DNA from: Cepaea hortensis
Lineage: Eukaryota > Mollusca > Gastropoda > Stylommatophora > Helicidae
Assembly (NCBI GenBank): GCA_963921405.1
Contig: OY992892.1
Span: 61,730,580-61,794,579 of the forward strand
Direction: 5' to 3'
Length of the DNA stretch: 64,000 bases
Position numbers and translations under genes: made by a program. Under the pieces are notes generated by a model, which saw only the letters and a program-made list of their open reading frames with translations, was not told the DNA's origin and did no database searches. Below, piece by piece: positions 31,477-42,800 of the stretch (positions are counted from its first letter, which is position 1; every line of letters begins with the position of its first letter).

Positions 31477-31917
31477 CTATGACACATGGCGGTGGCGAGT
31501 GAGGCTGATAAGGCTAATTCGTGCTGTAAATGTTTGTCCACAGTGGATGCATGTGAAAACATGGTAATTTCCACCATCATGCACCATCTTACGTCTCTCA
31601 TTCTCTGTGTGTGCTTTATCTGCAATAATTTTCTCCTTTGTCTGTATTCCATTTATGATAGTTGCCCTCCATGCAACACGTTCAGCGGTGACTTGCTCCC
31701 AATGTGCATTATCAATGCCTGTATCAATCATGTCCCGCTTACACACATCTTTGTACTGTAATAGAGGCCGACCCTGAGATCTCCTACCCATCTGTAATTC
31801 ACCAAAAAAGATGTCCTTTGGTATTCTACCATCATCCATCCTCCTAACGTGTCCTATCCATCTAAGTCTACGAAGACTGAGCATGGACCACATCGTCACA
31901 CAACCTGATCTTTCCAA
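31477..31917 (-). pseudogene. LINE-b C-terminal segment with Cys motif (copy A)
   Basis: The frame shows SLRRLRWIGHVRRMDDGRIP, GRRSQGRPLLQYKDVCKRD, HWEQVTAERVAWR and a final CIHCGQTFTARISLISL, a CxxC-type zinc-binding motif usual at the end of this LINE group. It is open throughout but lies downstream of the broken reverse transcriptase. Confidence 0.75.
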
Positions 31918-31997
31918 TACTTCAGTATTTGTTATTTTGTCTTGCCACTTAATACCAAGTATTTTTCACAGACACCGCTTATGAAAGCTGTTTAAAC

Positions 31998-32141
31998 CCC
32001 GGGAAGGTTAACCCGGTCAACAAATGCCTGCAGAAGTCGGATGTGTCGGCCTAACGGTGCAAGAACGCAGCTCTGCTGTAAACAGGCACAACGCAATCAC
32101 GTCCGGAAAAAAAACTCCGGATGAACACAGAAGAAGAAGAA
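31998..32141 (+). mobile_element. 144-bp SINE-like insertion in LINE-b (copy A)
   Basis: A perfect 15-bp direct repeat GAAAGCTGTTTAAAC brackets the insertion (31983-31997 and 32142-32156). The insert starts CCCGGGAAGGTTAACCCGGT and ends in an AAG-repeat tail. TCCGGAAAAAAAACTCCGGA forms a near-perfect hairpin before the tail. No clear tRNA A and B boxes were seen, so its origin is unknown. AAG-tailed sequences also occur at 46718-46735 and 60845-60905. Duplicated at 40477-40620. Confidence 0.85.
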
Positions 32142-32980
32142 GAAAGCTGTTTAAACGTTTCTCTTGGTGTAAGTTGTCCAGGTTTCACTGCCATAAAGAA
32201 GAGTACTAAGGAACAGGCTTGGTAGACAAGGACTTTTGTTTTGGCAGTAAGCTTCCTGTTCTCCCAGACTCTTTTTGCTAACATGTTCATTGTTGTTGCT
32301 GCCTTACCAATCCGGATGTTGATTTCCTGATCTAGGGATAATTTGCTATTTACCTCTGATCCTATATATGTAAAATGGTCTACTATCTCCAGTTCGGTGT
32401 TGTCAATAAAGATTGATGGTACCCCATGTGCACCTTGTGACATAATCTGTGTCTTCTTTTTGTTAATTGTTTAACCAAATTCAGAACAAGCATTGGAGAA
32501 TGCAGATAGTAGATGATGTAATTCTTCCTCAGAGTGGGTCGTAATTGCAGCATCATCCGCGAAAAGCAACTTTCTGATTCGTACCCTCCTAAATTTGGTC
32601 TTGGCCTTCAATCTCTGAGCATTATAGAGACCGCCATCTGAGCATGAGTGAATGTATATACCACCATCCTGATCACGAAAGGCATATTTCAGTAGAAGTG
32701 AAAAGTATATACCAAAGCTGGTGGGGGAAAGTACACAATCTTGCTTAACTCCACTATTGATTTCAAACTCTTCTGAAGTTGCACCATCAAAATTGATTAT
32801 ACCCTTCATGCCTGTGTGGAACGATTCCACAATGGACAGAAGAGTTGGTGGGCAGCCAATCTTCTTTAGTGCTTTGAACAGACCCTCATGACTGACCAAA
32901 TCAAATGCCTTTGTGAGGTCAATGAAGGCAATAAACAGTGGTTGATTTTGTTCCCGGCATTTTTCTTGCATTTGTCGCAA
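32051..32980 (-). pseudogene. LINE-b reverse transcriptase, broken (copy A)
   Basis: IAFIDLTKAFDLVSHEGL (motif A), INSGVKQDCVLSPTSFGIYF (motif B, normally G at the D) and KLLFADDAAITTHSEEELHH (motif C) are present in one 169-codon frame (32471-32980). A stop separates it from the thumb frame (32051-32443: IGSEVNSKLSLDQEINIRIG). The thumb frame is then interrupted by the SINE insertion whose triplet tail reads as poly-Ser. The upstream finger region is shifted into another frame near 32985-33100. Confidence 0.82.
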
Positions 32981-33856
32981 TGAGAATATCTTATCAATGG
33001 TAGACCGGTTCTGTCAGAAGCCGCACTGTGATTCGGGGTAGACTTCATCTCCCAGGACTTGAAGTCTGCGCAGAACAATTCTAGCAAATACTTTCCCAAT
33101 AATACACAGAAGTGAGATATCCCTATAGTTGTTACAGTTGCTCCGATCGCCCTTGTTCTTGTACAGTGTTATGATGCTTGAATCTTTGAAATCCTGTGGG
33201 ACTTGTCCTTCTCTCCAGCATAGCTCTATTAGCTAGTGGATCTGTAGAGTGAGTGTGTCTTGCCTACTCCTGATAACCTCTATTGGAATCCCACCCTTAC
33301 CTGGAGCCTTGCCAGATGCATTTATAGCACACTTCTGTTATGGTGGGAAGTGTGTCCAGGTGGCATTGAGGGCATCATCCACTAGCTTGGTCTCACTTGA
33401 GTAAAGCTCCAAATAGTGCTCTACCCATCTATCCATCTGCTGTTTCTTATCAGTGATGATTTCTCCAGTCAAGGTTTTCAGCGGTGCACTTCTTTTATCA
33501 TTGGACCACAGGCTTTCTTTATTTCTTCATACATGCTACTGATGTTTCCCTCATCACTTGCGATTTGAATAGACTCACATAACTTGATCCAATAATCATT
33601 TGCACACTGCCTGGCAGCCTTTTGCACATCCTTCCAAGCTTGCTTCAGCTCATTGAGAGTGTTATCCGTTGCTCTTTCCTTGTTTCTAAAGAGAGTTATC
33701 TTCTTTTTATCAATCAAAGGCTGCAGTATCTGGCTGTTTGCTGCAAACCAGTCCTGCCTCTTATGATCCACAGTGCCGTAAATCCCTACTGCGGTTTTAG
33801 AAATAGTTTCCTTATGTTTACTCCACTTTTCACTTCCTGTACAATTTTCTGATGTA

Positions 33857-34691
33857 TCAGTGAAACTCAAAGCACTTTCCAGGATCGTGAGTGTTAATAA
33901 TATTAATCGTGGGGATAGATCTGTGTTTAGCTGTGTAGATTCTCTTTGGTCTCAGTCTAACCCTTGCAACAACCAAAGAATGATCTGTATCACAGTCAGC
34001 ACTGTGGTAACTACGAGTTAATGATATATGGTTCAGATGTTGTCTCCGTGTGATGATGAAGTCCAGCTGATGCCAATGGCCGGATCTTGGATGTTGCCAT
34101 GTGACCTTATGCAGCTCTTTCGTTTTAAAAAAGGAGTTTGTAATACATAGGTCATTTCTGGTGCAATGCTCCAGCAGCCTTTGCCCATTTTCATTCATGC
34201 GACCGATGTTGTATTTTCCAAGGCACACTGGCAATGAACTCGAGTCCTTGCCCACACAAGCATTGAAATCACCGAGCATATAAGTGTAGTCGGATTTTGG
34301 AACTGCCTTGATCACAGAGTCTAGCTCCTCATAGAACGTATCCTTCACATCATCAGAGGCAGCGAGTGTCGGTGCATGTGCAGTGATAATGGTGGCAAAA
34401 CCACAAGAGGTTGCCAAGCGCAGGGATAATAGTCTTTCATGACCTCCAGCTGGGATATCAATTATCCCAATTCTTCACTCCAAAGCCCAGACCATGTTGC
34501 CTTTTTTCTGCCTGCCCACTACCCTTCCAAAACAAGGTGTATATCTTTTCCCTGAGTGACCCTTCCTCAGAGAGGTGAGTCTCCTGCAGGCCAGCAATAT
34601 CAATGTTAAGATGATTGAGTTCTGCATAAATCACAGCCGTTTTTCTCACATCGTCAATATTTGTCAAGTCAGTGGAAAATCCTGGATACAT
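33857..34691 (-). pseudogene. LINE-b AP-endonuclease, broken (copy A)
   Basis: Two frames together give an AP-type endonuclease: LNHLNIDIAGLQETHLSEEG (34458-34691, glutamate motif QETH), a frame change near 34420-34458, then MLGDFNACVGKD, WHQLDFIITRRQHL and CDTDHSLVVARV (33857-34417; DFN, and the Asp-His pair as TDH). The motifs are intact but the frame break makes it inactive. A linker frame continues at 33478-33870. Confidence 0.8.
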
Positions 34692-35566
34692 GTTTCTTAC
34701 TTTCCAGTTTGCAAGCCATAGCTTGAGGTGTCTATTTTTCCTTTTATTAGTACCTGGTGCATTGGTTTTACAGCCTGCGATTCAGATTTTGTCCTAGCCC
34801 CAAGCACCCATTGAAGCAGACAGGCTGTGGCGGATCAGCACCCAACTGGCCGGTGGCTGCCTAGCTTGAGGCAGGCGGTAGCTGATCAGTGACACCTGTA
34901 GGTGTCTCCCACCGTCAGAGGCAACCCGTGGCGTCCCATGTCTACGCGAGTTGACAAGGACTTATAACCCATAACAGCTACCTCTCACTTTGATTCTGAG
35001 ACCGGTTAAGACCAGGGATGGAGTTATTGCCTCTCCATAGCACAAAGCCTGGGCTAAAATATAGAAACCATGCAGCATGGTCCCTCTCTCAGCCTGCCTA
35101 GTTCACTCCAGTGGAAAAGTAACACCTATATATCTGGAACAAGCGGCAGAAGCTACCAGATCAGCAAAGATATGCTCTAGCGGTCCGCCTCTCGGAGCTT
35201 CGATCCTACACCAGCTGCCAACCAAGGCTTAGGGCCTGGTCTGCCCTGCCATGACATTTTGTCTTTAGGTTGCATTTCCTCGCACCAGGATAAGGCTTGT
35301 ACCCTCCCAATTGCACTCTTCCGCCCGAAGCAGTTGGCACTATATGGGGTGTCAGGTTTGGTAAGCGCCGCCAAACATTCAGCGCTGACAGAAAGCAGGT
35401 AGTACCGTCTACTGTCATACGGTAGCTCAGTCATATCTGACTAAGACCTGACTTGAAGAAAACAATTTACATTAAATGAAATTTACGTTATAATACTTAT
35501 TAATTTGAGTGTGTACCATGTTTGGTTCAAACCTGCTACTTTTTGATTGGCACTGAATCAGCTAAC

Positions 35567-36465
35567 TCTCTCTCCCCTGAACTGTTGTTGCTGAACTCTT
35601 TCTGTCCCTGACATATATTAATTTATTTTAAGACCAGTATTTACTACTTTAAAGTAACAACTTTTAACTCTTAACCAGTCTTCATTACTTTAAAGTAACA
35701 CTCAAAAGTGTGGACACGCTAGCAAAGTTGGTAGGTTGGGAACATCAGACGCAAATTCAATTCCCGAGCTCATCGCCTGCAAAAGAGATTGGCCACCTAT
35801 TTCTCCCGGCATTCAGGCCTACAAAATGTGATGTTGCTATCACATCACAGACCCATATCATTAAGCTGCTTCAGGACAAACTTTTATGTTTTTGTAAAAA
35901 CAGATTCATTGGCAAACAAAAAGTAGGTTTTAACCAAACAAAAATGGATGCCAGACAATGGGAAGTAGGGATGTGTCACAGTTATGACTTAAAAGTTCTT
36001 AATATGGTAGCAGATATGCTGTATTATATATCAAATTAAAGAGGGTTCTAATTGGAAAACTACTGTATTGATAATTAAACTATAGTTTGATTTATAACCC
36101 TATGGCAGTTATGGGAAGTTTGAATAAGACAATTTATCATCCCTTGACACTTAACCAGTTAACACAGAGTCCCCTGGAGTTCATGCTTTGTGCAATATTC
36201 TCTGCTGGTGGCTTGCAATTTTGTGGCAAGAAGCCGAGCCTAATGGGCTCTAACCTGGTGCAGTAAAAGTCGATTCTCTTACCTTGAACATTATTTTTTA
36301 AATTGTAACTTTAAAGTTACTACCACTTGGGACAGAAAGTGTTGAAAACTATGACATGTAAGATGAATATATAGCCCATAATTTTATGTAGAACGAGCTA
36401 AGATAACAATATGTTATCACCACAGCTTTGTATCACAGGATGCAGCTGTTAAATATAAAACTGAC
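35567..36465. other. Unassigned intronic sequence (copy A)
   Basis: Contains a pair of short direct repeats (CTACTTTAAAGTAACAAC and TTACTTTAAAGTAACACT, 35644-35705) and a 109-codon plus-strand frame (35710-36039) with no recognisable motif and no splice context, which I do not call a gene. A SINE-like piece near 36170-36290 resembles 28800-28950. Duplicated at 44046-44944. Confidence 0.5.
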
Positions 36466-36676
36466 CTCTGTCTCCCTTAGGCCCAGGAGGTCCTTGAGGT
36501 CCTTCCTTGCCTTGACCAGCCCGCCAGGTACCTAATCCTGACGATTCAGTGTCAATTTCATCAGTGTTCCCAGGAGGACCTGGAGGGCCAGGGGGTCCCG
36601 GCAAGCCTGCAAGACCATGTTCACCATCTCTGCCATCTTGTCCAGGTATACCTGGGGGTCCAATTACTGTAATACC
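36466..36676 (-). CDS. Collagen IV-like exon (copy A of duplicated pair)
   Basis: The exon is 211 bp: 70 codons in phase 0 plus a final G (phase 1). Acceptor CTGTTTCAG, donor GTCAG at 36465-36461. It reads GITVIGPPGIPGQDGRDG, then GPPGPPGPPG, a 17- to 19-residue interruption (NTDEIDTESSGLGTWRA), and ends GPKGDR plus G. The final G completes glycine with GT of exon 29019-29176. Upstream it joins GIQGLM of duplicated exon 37498-37655 in frame. Confidence 0.93.
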
Positions 36677-36740
36677 CTGAAACAGAAAAGAATCTGACTT
36701 AATGACTTAATGGTGAGTTGGTTGAGGGTCTTTCGTCAAC

Positions 36741-36812
36741 TCAGTCACTCACTTGCTCGCTCACTCACTCACTCGCTCGCACACTCACTCACTCGCTCGC
36801 ACACTCACTCAT
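36741..36812. repeat. CTCA-rich microsatellite (copy A)
   Basis: CACTCACTTGCTCGCTCACT and variants repeat as CTCA and CTCG tetramers, close to the upstream side of exon 36466-36676. Duplicated at 45220-45291. Confidence 0.9.
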
Positions 36813-37086
36813 CAGTCTCCAACCATACACAATACATGTAGGCAACCTTTGTTGTGAAGAAAGCAAATGATCTGATCCAATGCATTAATAATTCCTATAG
36901 TATTCATTATGAGTGAAAAGGACAACTAACTTTCCCAAAATGTATTCAGTTTTTGAAGCAAGAGGACCAGTCGTATAAGCTAGGTCATGGTTTCTTTAGA
37001 TAAGGTGACCAGTTCCATTAATTCCTGCCATTTTCAGCTCCAACTCACAGCAACATCAGGTACCTAGTACACAGCATGGTGCAGCC

Positions 37087-37433
37087 TGGATCACTTGGTC
37101 ACAAAAAGTCACACATCACAGGAATACTTCAATAATCACAACAGGTTGGTCACAAAATGTCACACGTCATAGGAATACTCCAATAATCACAACAGGTTGG
37201 TCACAAAATGTCACACGTCATAGGAATACTCCAATAATCACAATAGGTTGGTCACAAAATGTCACACATCATAGGAATACTCCAATAATCACAATAGGTT
37301 GTTAACAAAAAGTCACATGTCATAGGAATACTCCAATAATCACAATAGGTTGGTAACAAAAAAATGCACGTCTTAGGAATACTCCAATAATCACAATAGG
37401 TTGGTCCCAAAAAGTCACACGTGATAGGAATAA
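37087..37433. repeat. 51-bp minisatellite (copy A, cut by the duplication joint)
   Basis: About 6.7 units of the type GGTTGGTCACAAAAAGTCAC followed by GGAATACTCCAATAATCAC. The array ends abruptly at the duplication junction, while the same array in copy B runs on to 46693. Confidence 0.95.
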
Positions 37434-37497
37434 TCTAACATATATTGTGAGTGCAAGCACTCTGTATATAATAGCTGAACAACTTATCACAACTCAC

Positions 37498-37655
37498 CAT
37501 TAATCCTTGAATACCCTGCGGCCCAGGCTGTCCATCCTTACCAGGTGGTCCTCTTAGTGCTGCCAAACTCTCAGAATCCACTTCAAAACGCCCTGGGAGA
37601 CCTTGGTTGCCTTTTGTGCCAGGTAAACCTGGCAACCCATCAATACCAGGGTTAC
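37498..37655 (-). CDS. Collagen IV-like exon (copy B of duplicated pair)
   Basis: Same sequence as exon 29019-29176: split glycine start, 52 codons, interruption RFEVDSESLAALR, donor GTGAG. It follows exon 44945-45155 (which leaves a single G) and its phase 0 end fits the phase 0 start of exon 36466-36676, so the duplicated pair can be spliced in tandem without changing frame. Confidence 0.92.
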
Positions 37656-38170
37656 CTTGAAGAATTTATTTTGTTAAAAAAAGAATTAATATAATTTAAA
37701 TTATGAATACACCAAAAAATATATTGTACAAATTACTGCCTGGCATGTTTCATTGTACCCCACTAGGTGCATACAACAGAAAAAAGTTAAACATATAATG
37801 AATCCTTTCAAATGAAACAAACAATACACATTGTCATATGTTTCAGTGCCACCATGCTAGATTTAAAGAGACTATCATCATTTTTTAAAAACAGTATGCA
37901 GGATTGTGATTGGCATTCATTACCCTTTTCCCTAGCGCCAGCATTTGTGATTTACTAGGCAATATTTTAATTTAGGAGTTTGCCATTGCTTTTTGAACAG
38001 CTGATGCCTTATACCATTGAAATCAATGCAAAGTGGTCTGCTTCTAAATCACCCACTGCTGGTTTCAAACCCTCCACTTGGTATATCGGGGAGTTGTGAA
38101 AAGCTGTTTCATGATCCCTTAAGCCACAGATGTATAATTATAGATACATTGTTCATATCAGACCAAAATG

Positions 38171-38329
38171 GAGGTCAGCATGGCTGAATGGATAAGAGCG
38201 CCCACATTTAAACTTCCTGTGTACTGATGCCGAAGTAGCAGTTCAACCTCTAGTCAGCTGGACTAAAATGTTGATGGCGAGGGACACTGATAATAGAGAA
38301 AGCTAATCCACATGCAAATAAAAACATAT
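38171..38329 (+). mobile_element. SINE family 1, shortened copy (copy B)
   Basis: Duplicate of 29692-29850, including the same internal deletion. Confidence 0.8.
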
Positions 38330-38539
38330 GACTGAAGGTGTGTGCTTATTCCCCTGGAGCTGGTCAAAAATGCATCAGCTGTCATGGATGACCGGTTAAA
38401 ATACACAAGTAACTAGGAGCAATTCAGTTAGGGAATGTCCATCACTATTACATGAAGACTGAGATAGTGAACAAGACAGAAGAATTATTAATGATAAATA
38501 ATTTGAGAAGCGGAAAAGAAAAGTGTCTCACACATAAGG

Positions 38540-38890
38540 TTGATTGATTGATTGATTTAGGAACCGACATCACAGCATTCGGGGCATTCCCATAAGCGCT
38601 CCGTCCCCATCCTCAGCAGCCAGCGAAGAGTTCCAACACTAATAGTACCAGTAGCATTCTGATTATATGTCCATCTTGTCTTTCCTCTGAGCGTTGATCG
38701 TCGGCCAGATCCCCTCGTCACTCCTCGCTGTCGCATTCTTGCCAGACCATGGTGATGTATTTGCTCTTCCGAGGTATACACGTGCTCCCACAAGGCCGCA
38801 ACCACATCTGCCTTATCATGCATCAATACTCCACCAAGTTTTGCAGAGCCAGCCAATCTGTCCACCTGTTCATTCCCTAGCATCACACAT
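38540..38890 (-). pseudogene. LINE 3' end with RNase H C-terminus (copy B)
   Basis: Duplicate of 30061-30411; the translated product is the same, with GNEQVDRLAG and LWECPEC. Confidence 0.75.
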
Positions 38891-39243
38891 AAGGAATGTT
38901 CAGGGTATGAAAGGTAACACAGTTAACCTCCGCAAAAGAGATTGGTACTTCATCAAGTATCTCAAAGATAGCAATAGAAGCAACAAAACATAAGAGAAAT
39001 AGGAATACATATAATTTTCATACCCTAAGATAAAAGCCTGTTGTGCATAGAAAGAGGGAAGAGACAATGACTCTATTACATGACTCAGAGAATACAAATA
39101 AGCGTGCCAAATTCTTTTGAAATGGTGCATTATGACACTAATTAACTTAAAATAGAGAGTATTGTTTAAAAATTGATATACATTGAATGTACGTACACTA
39201 TACCAAGCAGTGAAATTCAACTATGATAGAAAGATAAACCAAC

Positions 39244-39569
39244 AACATTATGAATGACAAAACTGCAGCCATATCTACATTTCATAGGGAGAGGTGGGAG
39301 GGGAGAAATAAATTTACAAGTCCTAATGAGGTTAGAAATGAAAAGAGAGCTGTTGGGAGAAATCAAAATGAGACAAATAAAGTATGTAAGCCATATTAGA
39401 AGACATGACATTCATACTAATCATCCTGTAGGGAAACGTTCAAAGAAGTTGAGCAAGAAGCATGTAAGGAAGACTTTATCAAGAATAGTCTGCCAAAATG
39501 TACCATTATAGCAAGAAACAGAAAATGTTGCAGATCCATTGCAATCAACCAGCATTGTGCTGACGGCAC
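39244..39569 (+). pseudogene. LINE C-terminal tail fragment (copy B)
   Basis: Duplicate of 30765-31090. Confidence 0.5.
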
Positions 39570-39882
39570 TTAACTGAGTTCAGACACAATTATAGAAATA
39601 CCCATAAGACTTAGAAAAACAACTAAAATAAATAACCGACACAGTCTGAGTAATGCAAATCTCAGTGAGGTAATGTAACAATTAGCTGGGATGGGCGTCT
39701 ACAGACGTTAATCCTAGTTATTATTTAACTGATTCATGCCGAAGGATAATATGTGGCCAAATGTGATCTCCTATTTGAACAGAAAGAGGATATATATCGT
39801 CATACTAGTGTCATCATGTTATTTGTTTTGTTTTGTGGTATCTTCCGCAATTTCAATGCCCAATGAATGGAAATTTACATTA

Positions 39883-42800
39883 CATTTACACATTGGCACC
39901 TTTCCGTCTTGATAGACAATAGTTTGGTACATTGTGCTTCAAAAAGGCTTAATAACTATGACACATGGCGGTGGCGAGTGAGGCTGATAAGGCTAATTCG
40001 TGCTGTAAATGTTTGTCCACAGTGGATGCATGTGAAAACATGGTAATTTCCACCATCATGCACCATCTTACGTCTCTCATTCTCTGTGTGTGCTTTATCT
40101 GCAATAATTTTCTCCTTTGTCTGTATTCCATTTATGATAGTTGCCCTCCATGCAACACGTTCAGCGGTGACTTGCTCCCAATGTGCATTATCAATGCCTG
40201 TATCAATCATGTCCCGCTTACACACATCTTTGTACTGTAATAGAGGCCGACCCTGAGATCTCCTACCCATCTGTAATTCACCAAAAAAGATGTCCTTTGG
40301 TATTCTACCATCATCCATCCTCCTAACGTGTCCTATCCATCTAAGTCTACGAAGACTGAGCATGGACCACATCGTCACACAACCTGATCTTTCCAATACT
40401 TCAGTATTTGTTATTTTGTCTTGCCACTTAATACCAAGTATTTTTCACAGACACCGCTTATGAAAGCTGTTTAAACCCCGGGAAGGTTAACCCGGTCAAC
40501 AAATGCCTGCAGAAGTCGGATGTGTCGGCCTAACGGTGCAAGAACGCAGCTCTGCTGTAAACAGGCACAACGCAATCACGTCCGGAAAAAAAACTCCGGA
40601 TGAACACAGAAGAAGAAGAAGAAAGCTGTTTAAACGTTTCTCTTGGTGTAAGTTGTCCAGGTTTCACTGCCATAAAGAAGAGTACTAAGGAACAGGCTTG
40701 GTAGACAAGGACTTTTGTTTTGGCAGTAAGCTTCCTGTTCTCCCAGACTCTTTTTGCTAACATGTTCATTGTTGTTGCTGCCTTACCAATCCGGATGTTG
40801 ATTTCCTGATCTAGGGATAATTTGCTATTTACCTCTGATCCTATATATGTAAAATGGTCTACTATCTCCAGTTCGGTGTTGTCAATAAAGATTGATGGTA
40901 CCCCATGTGCACCTTGTGACATAATCTGTGTCTTCTTTTTGTTAATTGTTTAACCAAATTCAGAACAAGCATTGGAGAATGCAGATAGTAGATGATGTAA
41001 TTCTTCCTCAGAGTGGGTCGTAATTGCAGCATCATCCGCGAAAAGCAACTTTCTGATTCGTACCCTCCTAAATTTGGTCTTGGCCTTCAATCTCTGAGCA
41101 TTATAGAGACCGCCATCTGAGCATGAGTGAATGTATATACCACCATCCTGATCACGAAAGGCATATTTCAGTAGAAGTGAAAAGTATATACCAAAGCTGG
41201 TGGGGGAAAGTACACAATCTTGCTTAACTCCACTATTGATTTCAAACTCTTCTGAAGTTGCACCATCAAAATTGATTATACCCTTCATGCCTGTGTGGAA
41301 CGATTCCACAATGGACAGAAGAGTTGGTGGGCAGCCAATCTTCTTTAGTGCTTTGAACAGACCCTCATGACTGACCAAATCAAATGCCTTTGTGAGGTCA
41401 ATGAAGGCAATAAACAGTGGTTGATTTTGTTCCCGGCATTTTTCTTGCATTTGTCGCAATGAGAATATCTTATCAATGGTAGACCGGTTCTGTCAGAAGC
41501 CGCACTGTGATTCGGGGTAGACTTCATCTCCCAGGACTTGAAGTCTGCGCAGAACAATTCTAGCAAATACTTTCCCAATAATACACAGAAGTGAGATATC
41601 CCTATAGTTGTTACAGTTGCTCCGATCGCCCTTGTTCTTGTACAGTGTTATGATGCTTGAATCTTTGAAATCCTGTGGGACTTGTCCTTCTCTCCAGCAT
41701 AGCTCTATTAGCTAGTGGATCTGTAGAGTGAGTGTGTCTTGCCTACTCCTGATAACCTCTATTGGAATCCCACCCTTACCTGGAGCCTTGCCAGATGCAT
41801 TTATAGCACACTTCTGTTATGGTGGGAAGTGTGTCCAGGTGGCATTGAGGGCATCATCCACTAGCTTGGTCTCACTTGAGTAAAGCTCCAAATAGTGCTC
41901 TACCCATCTATCCATCTGCTGTTTCTTATCAGTGATGATTTCTCCAGTCAAGGTTTTCAGCGGTGCACTTCTTTTATCATTGGACCACAGGCTTTCTTTA
42001 TTTCTTCATACATGCTACTGATGTTTCCCTCATCACTTGCGATTTGAATAGACTCACATAACTTGATCCAATAATCATTTGCACACTGCCTGGCAGCCTT
42101 TTGCACATCCTTCCAAGCTTGCTTCAGCTCATTGAGAGTGTTATCCGTTGCTCTTTCCTTGTTTCTAAAGAGAGTTATCTTCTTTTTATCAATCAAAGGC
42201 TGCAGTATCTGGCTGTTTGCTGCAAACCAGTCCTGCCTCTTATGATCCACAGTGCCGTAAATCCCTACTGCGGTTTTAGAAATAGTTTCCTTATGTTTAC
42301 TCCACTTTTCACTTCCTGTACAATTTTCTGATGTATCAGTGAAACTCAAAGCACTTTCCAGGATCGTGAGTGTTAATAATATTAATCGTGGGGATAGATC
42401 TGTGTTTAGCTGTGTAGATTCTCTTTGGTCTCAGTCTAACCCTTGCAACAACCAAAGAATGATCTGTATCACAGTCAGCACTGTGGTAACTACGAGTTAA
42501 TGATATATGGTTCAGATGTTGTCTCCGTGTGATGATGAAGTCCAGCTGATGCCAATGGCCGGATCTTGGATGTTGCCATGTGACCTTATGCAGCTCTTTC
42601 GTTTTAAAAAAGGAGTTTGTAATACATAGGTCATTTCTGGTGCAATGCTCCAGCAGCCTTTGCCCATTTTCATTCATGCGACCGATGTTGTATTTTCCAA
42701 GGCACACTGGCAATGAACTCGAGTCCTTGCCCACACAAGCATTGAAATCACCGAGCATATAAGTGTAGTCGGATTTTGGAACTGCCTTGATCACAGAGTC

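Larger units (their letters stand above)
31404..35463 (-). mobile_element. LINE-b, non-LTR retrotransposon of 4.06 kb (copy A)
   Basis: On the minus strand an endonuclease, a reverse transcriptase and a C-terminal Cys motif occur in order. It sits inside an older repeat whose empty version is at 5780-6016. The perfect 11-bp direct repeat AATTTACATTA at 31393-31403 and 35464-35474 is read as the target-site duplication; an imperfect alternative is GAAATTTAC-TTA at 31391 and 35478. Several stops and frameshifts make it inactive. A 144-bp SINE is inserted at 31998-32141. Clade not assigned; it differs from the RTE family and has no TGAT tail. Confidence 0.85.
28955..37433. repeat. 8.48-kb tandem duplication, copy A
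   Basis: Sequence from 28955 repeats from 37434 with a constant offset of 8479 bp. It contains collagen exons 29019-29176 and 36466-36676, a SINE, a LINE tail with RNase H, LINE-b and a minisatellite edge. I noticed one substitution (GAAGCAGACAGG near 34818 against GAAGCAGGCAGG near 43297) and one 51-bp minisatellite unit of difference. The junction at 37434 joins minisatellite sequence to TCTAACATATATTGTG with a 2-base overlap (TC). Confidence 0.97.

Noticed and set aside
35710..36039. 109-codon plus-strand frame (also at 44189-44518)
   Set aside because: No recognisable motif, no splice context, and it lies in an intron of a gene on the other strand. The second occurrence is just the segmental duplicate.
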